Shown one piece after another: positions 46,401-59,849 of a DNA stretch of 64,000 nucleotides. Position numbers and translations under genes: made by a program. This DNA comes from Sipunculus nudus (lineage: Eukaryota > Annelida > Sipuncula > Golfingiida > Sipunculidae): assembly GCA_026874595.1 (NCBI GenBank), contig CM049319.1, forward strand, positions 40,495,473 to 40,559,472, given 5' to 3'. The first letter of the stretch is position 1; each line of letters begins with the position of its first letter. The notes under the pieces are model-generated. The model searched no databases, was not told the origin of the DNA, and was given only the letters and a program-made list of their open reading frames with translations.

Positions 46401-47095
46401 GGTTGTTACGGAGTTTGTTTATTTGTACAGACTACCTGTGTTTCTGCTGGTCGGATGTTAGGGTGTTTGTTTATTTGTACAGACTACCTGTGTTTCTGAT
46501 GGTCGTGTATTACGGTGTTTGTTTATTTGTACAGACTACCTGTGATTCTGCTGGTGGTGTATTACAGTGTTTGTTTATTTGTACAAACTTCCTGTGTTTC
46601 TGCTGGTCGGGCATCACGGGTTTGTTTATTTGTATAGACTTCCTGTTTCTACTGGTCGGGTAAAACGGTGTTTGTTTTTTTATATATACGGACTACCGTT
46701 GTATCTGCTGGTCGGTTGTTACGGAGTTTGTTAATTTATACAGACTACATGTAAATTTGCTGGTCGGGTATTACGGTGTTTTGTAATTTGTACGGACTAC
46801 CTGAGTTTCTTCTGGTCGAGTATAACGGTGTTTGTTTATTAGTGCAGACTATTTATGTTTCTGCTGGTCGAGTATCACGGTGTTTGTTTATTTGGATAGA
46901 CTTCCTGTTTCTGCCTGTCGGTTATTACAATGTTTGTTTATTTTCTATATATACGGACTACCGGTGTTTCTGCTTGTCGGGTTTTACGGAGTTTCTTTAT
47001 TTGTACAGACTACCTGTGTTTCTGCCTGTCGGGTATAACGGTGTTTGTTTGTTTTTTTATATATACGGACTACCAGTGTTTCTGCTTGTCGGGGA
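43421..47095 (+). repeat. Satellite array B: a different 52-bp unit, about 70 copies
   Basis: The unit is TTTGTTTATTTGTACAGACT, ACCTGTGTTTCTGCTGGTCG, GGTATTACGGTG (52 bp; for example 44221 and 44273). The first units lie before the Helitron-like insertion (about 41840-41894), where satellite A grades into B. Some units carry a TTTTTTATATATACGGACTA variant. A higher-order block beginning at ACCGGTGTATCTGCTGGTCG is present three times (about 44700, 45645 and 46695, the last cut short by array C), with one unit gained between copies 1 and 2. Open frames of 222 codons at 44621-45289 and 45616-46284 come from this duplication. Confidence 0.94.
43701..43852 (+). mobile_element. tRNA-derived SINE (5' part) inserted in satellite B
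   Basis: A Pol III A-box-like AGCTGAGTGGTAAAACGC (43714-43731) and a perfect B-box GGGTTCGATCCC (43756-43767) head the element. A body follows with GGTGGTTTTCTCCGGGTACT and CCGGTTTCCTCCACC (43811-43845), a motif I associate with widespread molluscan/metazoan SINEs of the MetaSINE type (from memory, not checked). It breaks a satellite B unit: CAGACTA on the left, GGACTACGGACTTCCGG on the right. It appears to be short or truncated at the 3' side. Confidence 0.75.
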
Positions 47096-49468
47096 TCACA
47101 AAGTGATTTCTATTCCCTGTTTCTGTACAATGCCATGATGACAGCAGCATGTTATTTTGTCCCCTCGAGTGATTTCTTTTCCTTGCTTTTGTACAATGCC
47201 ATGGTGATAGCAGCATGTTATTTTGTTCCACAAAGTGATTTCTATTCCCTGTTTCTGTACAATGCCTTGATGACAGCACAATGTTATTTTGTTCCATCGA
47301 GTGATTTCTGTTCCCTGTTTCTATACAATGCCTTGGTGACAGCAGCATATTATTTAGTTCCACAGAGTGATTTCTGTTCCCTGATTCTGTATGATGCCTT
47401 GATGACAGAAGCATGTTAATTTGTTCCCCAGAGTAATTTCTGTTCCTTTTTTCTGTACAATGCCATGATTACAGCAGCATTTAATTTTTTTCCCCAGAGT
47501 GATTTTTTTCCCTTGTTTCTGTACAATGCCATGGTGACAGCACCATTTTATTTTGTTCCCCAGAGTGATTTCTCTTCCTGTTTCTGTACAATGCCTTGGT
47601 GTCAGCAGCGTGTTATTTTATTCCCCAGAGTGATTTTTCTTCCTTGTTTCTGTACTATGTTTTGGTGACAGCAGCATGTTATTTTATTTCACAGAATGAT
47701 TTCGATTCCTTGTTTCTGTACAACGCCATGGTGACAGCAGCATGTTATTTTGTTCCCCAGAGTGATTTCTATTCCTGTTTCTGTACAATGCAATGGTGAC
47801 AGAAGCGGGTTATTTAGTCACACAGAGTGATTTCTTTTCCTTGTTTCTGTTCAATGCCGTGGTGAGAGCATCATGTTATTTTGTTCCATCGAGTGATTTC
47901 TCTTCCTGTTTCTGTACAATGCCATGGTGACATCAGCATGTTATTTTGTTCCCCAGAGTGATTTCTTTTCCTTGTTTCTGTACAATGCCATGGTGACAGC
48001 ACCATTTTATTTTGTTCCCAAGAGTGATTTCTATTCCTGTTTCTGTACAATGCAATGGTGACAGCAGCATGTTATTTTGTTCCATCGAGTGATTTCTATT
48101 CTCTGTTTCTGTACAATGCCTTGGTGTCAGCAGCATGTTATTTTATTCCCCCGAGTGATTTCTCTTCCTTGTTTCTGAACTATGCCTTGGTGACAGCAGC
48201 ATGTTATTTTGTTCCATCGAGTGATTTCTCTTCCTGTTTCTGTACAATGCCTTGGTGTCAGCAGCATGTTATTTTATTCCCCAGAATGATTTCTCTTCCT
48301 TGTTTCTGAACTATGCCTTGGTGACAGTAGCATTTTATTTTATTTCACAGAATGATTTCGATTCCTTGTTTCTGTACAATGCCATGGTGACAGCAGCATG
48401 TTATTTTGTTCCCCAGAGTGATTTCTATTCCTGTTTCTGTACAATGCCATGGTGAGGGCAGCATGTTATTTTCTTCCCCAGAGTGATTTCTATTCCTGTT
48501 TCTGTACAATGCAATGGTGACAGAAGCGGGTTATTTAGTCACACAGAGTGATTTCTTTTCCTTGTTTCTGTACAATGCCGTGGTGAGAGCATCATGTTAT
48601 TTTGTTCCATAGAGTGATTTCTCTTCCTGTTTCTGTTCAATGCCATGGTGACATCAGCATGTTATTTTGTTCCTCAGAGTGATTTCTTTTCTCTGTTTCT
48701 GTACAATGCCTTGGTGTCAGCAGCATGTTATTTTATTCCCCCGAGTGCTCTCTCTTCCTTGTTTCTGAACTATGCCTTGGTGACAGGAGCATGTTATTTT
48801 GTTCCCGAGAGTGATGTCTTTTCCTTGTTTCTGTACAATGCCATGGTGACAGCACCATTTTATTTTGTTCCATCGAATGATTTCTCTTCCTGTTTCTGTA
48901 CAATGCCTTGGTGTCAGCAGCATGTTATTTTATTCCTCAGAGTGATTTCTATTCTCTGTTTCTGTACAATGCCTTGGTGTCAGCAGCATGTTATTTTATT
49001 CCCCCGAGTGATTTCTCTTCCTTGTTTCTGAACCATGCCTTGGTGACAGCAGCATGTTATTTTGTTCCATCGAGTGATTTCTCTTCCTGTTTCAGTACAA
49101 TGCCTTGGTGTCAGCAGCATGTTATTTTATTCCCCAGAGTGATTTCTCTTCCTTGTTTCTGAACTATGCCTTGGTGACAGCAGCATGTTATTTTGTTCCA
49201 CAGAGTGATTTCTATTCTCTGTTTCTGTACAATGCCTTGGTGTCAGCAGCATGTTATTTTATTCCCCCGAGTGATTTCTCTTCCTGTTTCTGTACAATGC
49301 CTTGGTGTCAGCAGCATGTTATTTTATTCCCCAGAATGATTTCTCTTCCTTGTTTCTGAACTATGCCTTGGTGACAGCAGCATGTTATTTTGTTCCACAG
49401 AGTGATTTCTATTCCTGTTTCTGTTCAATGCAATGGTGACAGAAACGAGTTATTTTGTCACATAGAGT

Positions 49469-52400
49469 GATTTCTCTTCCTTGTTTCTGTACAATGCCGT
49501 GGTGACAGCATCATGTCATTTGGTCCATCGAGTGATTTCTCTTCCTGTTTCTGTTCAATGCCATGGTGACAGAAACGAGTTATTTAGTCACACAGAGTGA
49601 TTTCTCTTCCTTGTATCTGTACAATGTCGTGGTGACAGCATCATGTCATTTTGTTCCATCGAGTGATTTCTCTTCCTGTTTCTGTTCAATGCCATGGTGA
49701 CAGCAGCATGTTATTTTGTTCCATCGAGTGATTTCTCTTCCTGTTTCTGTACAATGCCTTGGTGACATCAGCATGTTATTTTGTTCCCCAGAGTGATTTC
49801 TTTTCCTTGTTTCTGTACAATGCCATGGTGACAGCACCATTTTATTTTGTTCCCCAGAGTGATTTCTATTCCTTTTTCTGTACAATGCCATGGTGACAGC
49901 AGCATGTTATTTTGTTCCATCGAGTGATTTCTCTTCCTGTTTCTGTACAATGCCTTGGTGTCAGCAGCATGTTATTTTATTCCTCAGAGTGATTTCTCTT
50001 CCTTGTTTCTGAACTATGCTTTGGTGACAGCAGCATGTTATTTTGTTCCACAGAGTGATTTCTATTCTCTGTTTCTGTACAATGCCTTGGTGCTAGCAGC
50101 ATGTTATTTTTTTTCCACGAGTGATTTCTCTTCCTGTTTCTGTACAATGCCATGGTGACATCAGCATGTTATTTTGTTCCCCAGAGTGATTTCTTTTCCT
50201 TGTTTCTGTACAATGCCATGGTGACAGCACCATTTTATTTTGTTCCCCAGAGTGATTTCTATTCCTGTTTCTGTACAATGCTATGGTGACAGCAGCATGT
50301 TAATTTGTTCCCCCCGAGTGATTTCTCTTCCTTGTTTCTGAACTATGCCTTGGTGTCAGCAGCATGTTATTTTGTTCCATCGAGTGATTTCTCTTCCTGT
50401 TTCTGTACAATGCCTTGGTGTCAGCAGCATGTTATTTTATTCCTCAGAGTGATTTCTCTTCCTTGTTTCTGAACTATGCTTTGGTGACAGCAGCATGTTA
50501 TTTTGTTCCACAGAGTGATTTCTATTCTCTGTTTCTGTTCAATGCAATGGTGAGAGAAACGAGTTATTTAGTCACACAGAGTGATTTCTCTTCCTTGTTT
50601 CTGTACAATGCCGTGGTGACAGCATCATGTCATTTTGTTCCATCGAGTGATTTCTCTTCCTGTTTCTGTTCAATGCCATGGTGATAGAAACGAGTAATTT
50701 AGTCACACAGAGTGATTTCTCTTCCTTGTTTCTGTACAATGCCGTGGTGACAGCATCATGTCATTTTGTTCCATCGAGTGATTTCTCTTCCTGTTTCTGT
50801 TCAATGCCATGGTGACAGCAGCATGTTATTTTGTTTCCCAGAGTGATTTCTATTGCAGTTTCTGTACAATGCAATGGTGACAGCAGCATGTTATTTTGTT
50901 CCACAGAACGATTTTTATTCCCTGTTTCTGTACAATGCCTTGGTGACAGCAGCATGTTATTTTATTTCACAGAATGATTTCGATTCCTTGTTTCTGTACA
51001 ATGCCATGGTGACAGCAGCATGTTATTTTGTTCCCCAGAGTGATTTCTATTCCTGTTTCTGTGCAATGCAATGGTGACAGAAGCGGGTTATTTAGTCACA
51101 CAGAGTGATTTCTTTTCCTTGTTTCTGTACAATGCCGTGGTGAGAGCATCATGTTATTTTGTTCCATCGAGTGATTTCTCTTCCTGTTTCTGTACAATGC
51201 CATGGTGACATCAGCATGTTATTTTGTTCCCCAGAGTGATTTCTTTTCCTTGTTTCTGTACAAAGCCATGTTGACAGCACCATTTTATTTTGTTCCCCAG
51301 AGTGATTTCTATTCCTGTTTCTGTACAATGTCATGGTGACAGCAGCATGTTATTTTGTTCCATGGGCTGATTTCTCTTCCTGTTTCTGTACAATGCCTTG
51401 GTGTCAGCAGCATGTTATTTTATTCCTCAGAGTGATTTCCCCCTACTTGTTTCTGTACTATGCCTTGGTGACAGCAGCATGTTATTTTGTTCCACAGAGT
51501 GATTTCTATTCTCTGTTTCTGTACAATGCCTTGGTGTCAGCAGCATGTTATTTTATTCCCCCGAGTGATTTCTCTTCCTTGTTTCTGAACTATGCCTTGG
51601 TGACAGCAGCATGTTATTTTGTTCCATCGAGTGATTTCTCTTCCTGTTTCTGTACAATGCCTTGGTGTCAGCAGCATGTTATTTTATTCCCCAGAGTGAT
51701 TTCTCTTCCTTGTTTCTGAACTATGCCTTGCTGACAGCAGCATGTTATTTTGTTCCACAGAGTGATTTCTATTCCTGTTTCTGTTCAATGCAATGGTGGC
51801 AGAAACGAGTTATTTAGTCACACAGAGTGATTTCTCTTCCTTGTTTCTGTACAATGCCGTGGTGACAGCAGCATGTTATTTTGTTCCACAGAACGATTTT
51901 TATTCCCTGTTTCTGTACAATGCCTTGGTGACAGCAGCATGTTATTTTATTTCACAGAATGATTTCGATTCCTTGTTTCTGTACAATGCCATGGTGACAG
52001 CAGCATGTTATTTTGTTCCCCAGAGTGATTTCTATTCCTGTTTCTGTACAATGCCATGGTGAGAGCAGCATGTTATTTTGTTCCCCAGAGTGATTTCTAT
52101 TCCTGTTTCTGTACAATGCAATGGTGACAGAAGCGGGTTATTTAGTCACACAGAGTGATTTCTTTTCCTTGTTTCTGTACAATGCCGTGGTGAGAGCATC
52201 ATGTTATTTTGTTACATCGAGTGATTTCTCTTCCTGTTTCTGTTCAATGCCATGGTGACATCAGCATGTTATTTTGTTCCTCAGAGTGATTTCTTTTCTC
52301 TGTTTCTGTACAATGCCTTGGTGTCAGCAGCATGTTATTTTATTCCCCCGAGTGATTTCTCTTCCTTATTTCTGAACTATGCCTTGGTGACAGCAGCATG

Positions 52401-55400
52401 TTATTTTGTTCCATCGAGTGATGTCTTTTCCTTGTTTCTGTACAATGCCATGGTGACAGCACCATTTTATTTTGTTCCATCGAGTGATTTCTCTTCCTGT
52501 TTCTGTACAATGCCTTGGTGTCAGCAGCATGTTATTTTATTCCTCAGAGTGATTTCTATTCTCTGTTTCTGTACAATGCCTTGGTGATAGCAGCATGTTA
52601 TTTTATTCCCCCGAGTGATTTCTCTTCCTTGTTTCTGAACTATGCCTTGGTGACAGCAGCATGTTATTTTGTTCCATCGAGTGATTTCTCTTCCTGTTTC
52701 TGTACAATGCCTTGGTGTCAACAGCATGTTATTTTATTCCCCAGAGTGATTTCTCTTCCTTGTTTCTGAACTATGCCTTGGTGACAGCAGCATGTTATTT
52801 TGTTCCACAGAGTGATTTCTATTCCTGTTTCTGTTCAATGCAATGGTGAGAGAACGAGTTATTTAGTCACACAGAGTGATTTCTCTTCCTTGTTTCTGTA
52901 CAATGCCGTGGTGACAGCATCATGTCATTTTGTTCCATCGAGTCATTTCTCTTCCTGTTTCTGTTCAATGCCATGGTGACAGCAGCATGTTATTTTGTTT
53001 CCCAGAGTGATTTATATTCCTGTTTCTGTACAATGCAATGGTGACAGCAGCATGTTATTTTGTTCCACAGAGTGATTTCTATTCCTGTTTCTGTTCAATG
53101 CAATGGTGACAGAAACGAGTTATTTTGTCACATAGAGTGATTTCTCTTCCTTGTTTCTGTACAATGCCGTGGTGACAGCATCATGTCATTTTGTTCCATC
53201 GAGTGATTTCTCTTCCTGTTTCTGTTCAATGCCATGGTGACAGAAACGAGTTATTTAGTCACACAGAGTGATTTCTCTTCCTTGTATCTGTACAATGTCC
53301 TGGTGACAGCATCATGTCATTTTGTTCCATTCAGTGATTTCTCTTCCTGTTTCTGTTCAATGCCATGGTGACAGCAGCATGTTATTTTGTTTCCCAGAGT
53401 GATTTCTATTCCTGTTTCTGTACAATGCCATGGTGACAGCAGCATGTTATTTTGTTCCATCGAGTGATTTCTCTTCCTGTTTCTGTACAATGCCTTGGTG
53501 ACATCAGCATGTTATTTTGTTCCCCAGAGTGATTTCTTTTCCTTGTTTCTGTACAATGCCATGGTGACAGCACCATTTTGTTTTGTTCCCCAGAGTGATT
53601 TCTATTCCTTTGTCTGTACAATGCCATGGTGACAGCAGCATGTTATTTTGTTCCATCGAGTGATTTCTCTTCCTGTTTGTGTACAATGCCTTGGTGTCAG
53701 CAGCATGTTATTTTATTCCTCAGAGTGATTTCTCTTCCTTGTTTCTGAACTATGCTTTGGTGACAGCAGCATGCTATTTTGTTCCACAGAGTGATTTCTA
53801 TTCTCTGTTTCTGTACAATGCCTTGGTGTCAGCAGCATGTTATTTTGTTCCATCGAGTGATTTCTCTTCCTGTTTCTGTACAATGCCATGGTGACATCAG
53901 CATGTTATTTTGTTCCCCAGAGTGGTTTCTTTTCCTTGTTTCTGTACAATGCCATGGTGACAGCACCATTTTATTTTGTTCCCCAGAGTGATTTCTATTC
54001 CTGTTTCTGTACAATGCTATGGTGACAGCAGCATGTTATTTTGTTCCCCCCCGAGTGATTTCTCTTTCTTGTTTCTGAACTATGCCTTGGTGTCAGCAGC
54101 ATGTTATTTTGTTCCATCGAGTGATTTCTCTTCCTGTTTCTGTACAATGCCTTGGTGTCAGCAGCATGTTATTTTATTCCCCAGAGTGATTTCTCTTCCT
54201 TGTTTCTGAACTATGCCTTGGTGACAACAGCATTTTATTATGTTCCACAGAGTGATTTCTTTTCCTGTTTCTGTTCAATGCAATGGTGAGAGAAACGAGT
54301 TATTTAGTCACACAGAGTGATTTCTCTTCCTTGTTTCTGTACAATGCCGTGGTGACAGCATCATGTCATTTGGTCCATCGAGTGATTTCTCTTCCTGTTT
54401 CTGTTCAATGCCATGGTGACAGAAACGAGTTATTTAGTCACACAGAGTGATTTCTCTTCCTTGTATCTGTACAATGTCGTGGTGACAGCATCATGTCATT
54501 TTGTTCCATCGAGTGATTTCTCTTCCTGTTTCTGTTCAATGCCATGGTGACAGCAGCATGTTATTTTGTTCCATCGAGTGATTTCTCTTCCTGTTTCTGT
54601 ACAATGCCTTGGTGACATCAGCATGTTATTTTGTTCCCCAGAGTGATTTCTTTTCCTTGTTTCTGTACAATGCCATGGTGACAGCACCATTTTATTTTGT
54701 TCCCCAGAGTGATTTCTATTCCTTTTTCTGTACAATGCCATGGTGACAGCAGCATGTTATTTTGTTCCATCGAGTGATTTCTCTTCCTGTTTCTGTACAA
54801 TGCCTTGGTGTCAGCAGCATGTTATTTTATTCCTCAGAGTGATTTCTCTTCCTTGTTTCTGAACTATGCTTTGGTGACAGCAGCATGTTATTTTGTTCCA
54901 CAGAGTGATTTCTATTCTCTGTTTCTGTACAATGCCTTGGTGCTAGCAGCATGTTATTTTTTTTCCACGAGTGATTTCTCTTCCTGTTTCTGTACAATGC
55001 CATGGTGACATCAGCATGTTATTTTGTTCCCCAGAGTGATTTCTTTTCCTTGTTTCTGTACAATGCCATGGTGACAGCACCATTTTATTTTGTTCCCCAG
55101 AGTGATTTCTATTCCTGTTTCTGTACAATGCTATGGTGACAGCAGCATGTTAATTTGTTCCCCCCGAGTGATTTCTCTTCCTTGTTTCTGAACTATGCCT
55201 TGGTGTCAGCAGCATGTTATTTTGTTCCATCGAGTGATTTCTCTTCCTGTTTCTGTACAATGCCTTGGTGTCAGCAGCATGTTATTTTATTCCTCAGAGT
55301 GATTTCTCTTCCTTGTTTCTGAACTATGCTTTGGTGACAGCAGCATGTTATTTTGTTCCACAGAGTGATTTCTATTCTCTGTTTCTGTTCAATGCAATGG

Positions 55401-58400
55401 TGAGAGAAACGAGTTATTTAGTCACACAGAGTGATTTCTCTTCCTTGTTTCTGTACAATGCCGTGGTGACAGCATCATGTCATTTTGTTCCATCGAGTGA
55501 TTTCTCTTCCTGTTTCTGTTCAATGCCATGGTGATAGAAACGAGTAATTTAGTCACACAGAGTGATTTCTCTTCCTTGTTTCTGTACAATGCCGTGGTGA
55601 CAGCATCATGTCATTTTGTTCCATCGAGTGATTTCTCTTCCTGTTTCTGTTCAATGCCATGGTGACAGCAGCATGTTATTTTGTTTCCCAGAGTGATTTC
55701 TATTGCAGTTTCTGTACAATGCAATGGTGACAGCAGCATGTTATTTTGTTCCACAGAACGATTTTTATTCCCTGTTTCTGTACAATGCCTTGGTGACAGC
55801 AGCATGTTATTTTATTTCACAGAATGATTTCGATTCCTTGTTTCTGTACAATGCCATGGTGACAGCAGCATGTTATTTTGTTCCCCAGAGTGATTTCTAT
55901 TCCTGTTTCTGTGCAATGCAATGGTGACAGAAGCGGGTTATTTAGTCACACAGAGTGATTTCTTTTCCTTGTTTCTGTACAATGCCGTGGTGAGAGCATC
56001 ATGTTATTTTGTTCCATCGAGTGATTTCTCTTCCTGTTTCTGTACAATGCCATGGTGACATCAGCATGTTATTTTGTTCCCCAGAGTGATTTCTTTTCCT
56101 TGTTTCTGTACAAAGCCATGTTGACAGCACCATTTTATTTTGTTCCCCAGAGTGATTTCTATTCCTGTTTCTGTACAATGTCATGGTGACAGCAGCATGT
56201 TATTTTGTTCCATGGGCTGATTTCTCTTCCTGTTTCTGTACAATGCCTTGGTGTCAGCAGCATGTTATTTTATTCCTCAGAGTGATTTCCCCCTACTTGT
56301 TTCTGTACTATGCCTTGGTGACAGCAGCATGTTATTTTGTTCCACAGAGTGATTTCTATTCTCTGTTTCTGTACAATGCCTTGGTGTCAGCAGCATGTTA
56401 TTTTATTCCCCCGAGTGATTTCTCTTCCTTGTTTCTGAACTATGCCTTGGTGACAGCAGCATGTTATTTTGTTCCATCGAGTGATTTCTCTTCCTGTTTC
56501 TGTACAATGCCTTGGTGTCAGCAGCATGTTATTTTATTCCCCAGAGTGATTTCTCTTCCTTGTTTCTGAACTATGCCTTGCTGACAGCAGCATGTTATTT
56601 TGTTCCACAGAGTGATTTCTATTCCTGTTTCTGTTCAATGCAATGGTGGCAGAAACGAGTTATTTAGTCACACAGAGTGATTTCTCTTCCTTGTTTCTGT
56701 ACAATGCCGTGGTGACAGCAGCATGTTATTTTGTTCCACAGAACGATTTTTATTCCCTGTTTCTGTACAATGCCTTGGTGACAGCAGCATGTTATTTTAT
56801 TTCACAGAATGATTTCGATTCCTTGTTTCTGTACAATGCCATGGTGACAGCAGCATGTTATTTTGTTCCCCAGAGTGATTTCTATTCCTGTTTCTGTACA
56901 ATGCCATGGTGAGAGCAGCATGTTATTTTGTTCCCCAGAGTGATTTCTATTCCTGTTTCTGTACAATGCAATGGTGACAGAAGCGGGTTATTTAGTCACA
57001 CAGAGTGATTTCTTTTCCTTGTTTCTGTACAATGCCGTGGTGAGAGCATCATGTTATTTTGTTACATCGAGTGATTTCTCTTCCTGTTTCTGTTCAATGC
57101 CATGGTGACATCAGCATGTTATTTTGTTCCTCAGAGTGATTTCTTTTCTCTGTTTCTGTACAATGCCTTGGTGTCAGCAGCATGTTATTTTATTCCCCCG
57201 AGTGATTTCTCTTCCTTATTTCTGAACTATGCCTTGGTGACAGCAGCATGTTATTTTGTTCCATCGAGTGATGTCTTTTCCTTGTTTCTGTACAATGCCA
57301 TGGTGACAGCACCATTTTATTTTGTTCCATCGAGTGATTTCTCTTCCTGTTTCTGTACAATGCCTTGGTGTCAGCAGCATGTTATTTTATTCCTCAGAGT
57401 GATTTCTATTCTCTGTTTCTGTACAATGCCTTGGTGATAGCAGCATGTTATTTTATTCCCCCGAGTGATTTCTCTTCCTTGTTTCTGAACTATGCCTTGG
57501 TGACAGCAGCATGTTATTTTGTTCCATCGAGTGATTTCTCTTCCTGTTTCTGTACAATGCCTTGGTGTCAACAGCATGTTATTTTATTCCCCAGAGTGAT
57601 TTCTCTTCCTTGTTTCTGAACTATGCCTTGGTGACAGCAGCATGTTATTTTGTTCCACAGAGTGATTTCTATTCCTGTTTCTGTTCAATGCAATGGTGAG
57701 AGAACGAGTTATTTAGTCACACAGAGTGATTTCTCTTCCTTGTTTCTGTACAATGCCGTGGTGACAGCATCATGTCATTTTGTTCCATCGAGTCATTTCT
57801 CTTCCTGTTTCTGTTCAATGCCATGGTGACAGCAGCATGTTATTTTGTTTCCCAGAGTGATTTATATTCCTGTTTCTGTACAATGCAATGGTGACAGCAG
57901 CATGTTATTTTGTTCCACAGAGTGATTTCTATTCCTGTTTCTGTTCAATGCAATGGTGACAGAAACGAGTTATTTTGTCACATAGAGTGATTTCTCTTCC
58001 TTGTTTCTGTACAATGCCGTGGTGACAGCATCATGTCATTTTGTTCCATCGAGTGATTTCTCTTCCTGTTTCTGTTCAATGCCATGGTGACAGAAACGAG
58101 TTATTTAGTCACACAGAGTGATTTCTCTTCCTTGTATCTGTACAATGTCCTGGTGACAGCATCATGTCATTTTGTTCCATTCAGTGATTTCTCTTCCTGT
58201 TTCTGTTCAATGCCATGGTGACAGCAGCATGTTATTTTGTTTCCCAGAGTGATTTCTATTCCTGTTTCTGTACAATGCCATGGTGACAGCAGCATGTTAT
58301 TTTGTTCCATCGAGTGATTTCTCTTCCTGTTTCTGTACAATGCCTTGGTGACATCAGCATGTTATTTTGTTCCCCAGAGTGATTTCTTTTCCTTGTTTCT

Positions 58401-59168
58401 GTACAATGCCATGGTGACAGCACCATTTTGTTTTGTTCCCCAGAGTGATTTCTATTCCTTTGTCTGTACAATGCCATGGTGACAGCAGCATGTTATTTTG
58501 TTCCATCGAGTGATTTCTCTTCCTGTTTGTGTACAATGCCTTGGTGTCAGCAGCATGTTATTTTATTCCTCAGAGTGATTTCTCTTCCTTGTTTCTGAAC
58601 TATGCTTTGGTGACAGCAGCATGCTATTTTGTTCCACAGAGTGATTTCTATTCTCTGTTTCTGTACAATGCCTTGGTGTCAGCAGCATGTTATTTTGTTC
58701 CATCGAGTGATTTCTCTTCCTGTTTCTGTACAATGCCATGGTGACATCAGCATGTTATTTTGTTCCCCAGAGTGGTTTCTTTTCCTTGTTTCTGTACAAT
58801 GCCATGGTGACAGCACCATTTTATTTTGTTCCCCAGAGTGATTTCTATTCCTGTTTCTGTACAATGCTATGGTGACAGCAGCATGTTATTTTGTTCCCCC
58901 CCGAGTGATTTCTCTTTCTTGTTTCTGAACTATGCCTTGGTGTCAGCAGCATGTTATTTTGTTCCATCGAGTGATTTCTCTTCCTGTTTCTGTACAATGC
59001 CTTGGTGTCAGCAGCATGTTATTTTATTCCCCAGAGTGATTTCTCTTCCTTGTTTCTGAACTATGCCTTGGTGACAACAGCATTTTATTATGTTCCACAG
59101 AGTGATTTCTTTTCCTGTTTCTGTTCAATGCAATGGTGAGAGAAACGAGTTATTTAGTCACACAGAGT
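49469..59168 (+). repeat. 4,850-bp near-identical tandem duplication within satellite C
   Basis: About 49469-54318 is repeated as 54319-59168 at a constant offset of 4,850. Rare variants match at that offset: TTTTTTTTCCACGAG near 50107/54957, GATTTCCCCCTACTTG near 51435/56285, and TTCCCCCCCGAGTG near 54047/58897. I saw no differences in the stretches compared. To the left (49441 vs 54291) and right (59220 vs 54370) the copies diverge. Either a very recent duplication or an assembly artefact is possible. Confidence 0.88.
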
Positions 59169-59849
59169 GATTTCTCTTCCTTGTTTCTGTACAATGCCGT
59201 GGTGACAGCATCATGTCATTTTGTTCCGTCGAGTGATTTCTCTTCCTGTTTCTGTTCAATGCCATGGTGACAGAAACGAGTTATTTAGTCAGACAGAGTG
59301 ATTTCTCTTCCTTGTTTCTGTACAATGCCGTGGTGACAGCATCATGTCATTTTGTTCCATCGAGTGATTTCTCTTCCTGTTTCTGTTCAATGCCATGGTG
59401 ACAGCAGCATGTTATTTTGTTTCCCAGAGTGATTTCTATTCCTGTTTCTGTACAATGCAATGGTGACAGCAGCATGTTATTTTGTTCCACAGAACGATTT
59501 TTATTCCCTGTTTCTGTACAATGCCTTGGTGACAGCAGCATGTTATTTTATTTCACAGAATGATTTCGATTCCTTGTTTCTGTACAATGCCATGGTGACA
59601 GCAGCATGTTATTTTGTTCCCCAGAGTGATTTCTATTCCTGTTTCTGTGCAATGCAATGGTGACAGAAGCGGGTTATTTAGTCACACAGAGTGATTTCTT
59701 TTCCTTGTTTCTGTACAATGCCGTGGTGAGAGCATCATGTTATTTTGTTCCATCGAGTGATTTCTATTCCTGTTTCTGTTCAATGCCATGGTGACAGAAA
59801 CGAGTTATTTAGTCAGACAGAGTGATTTCTCTTCCTTGTTTCTGTACAA

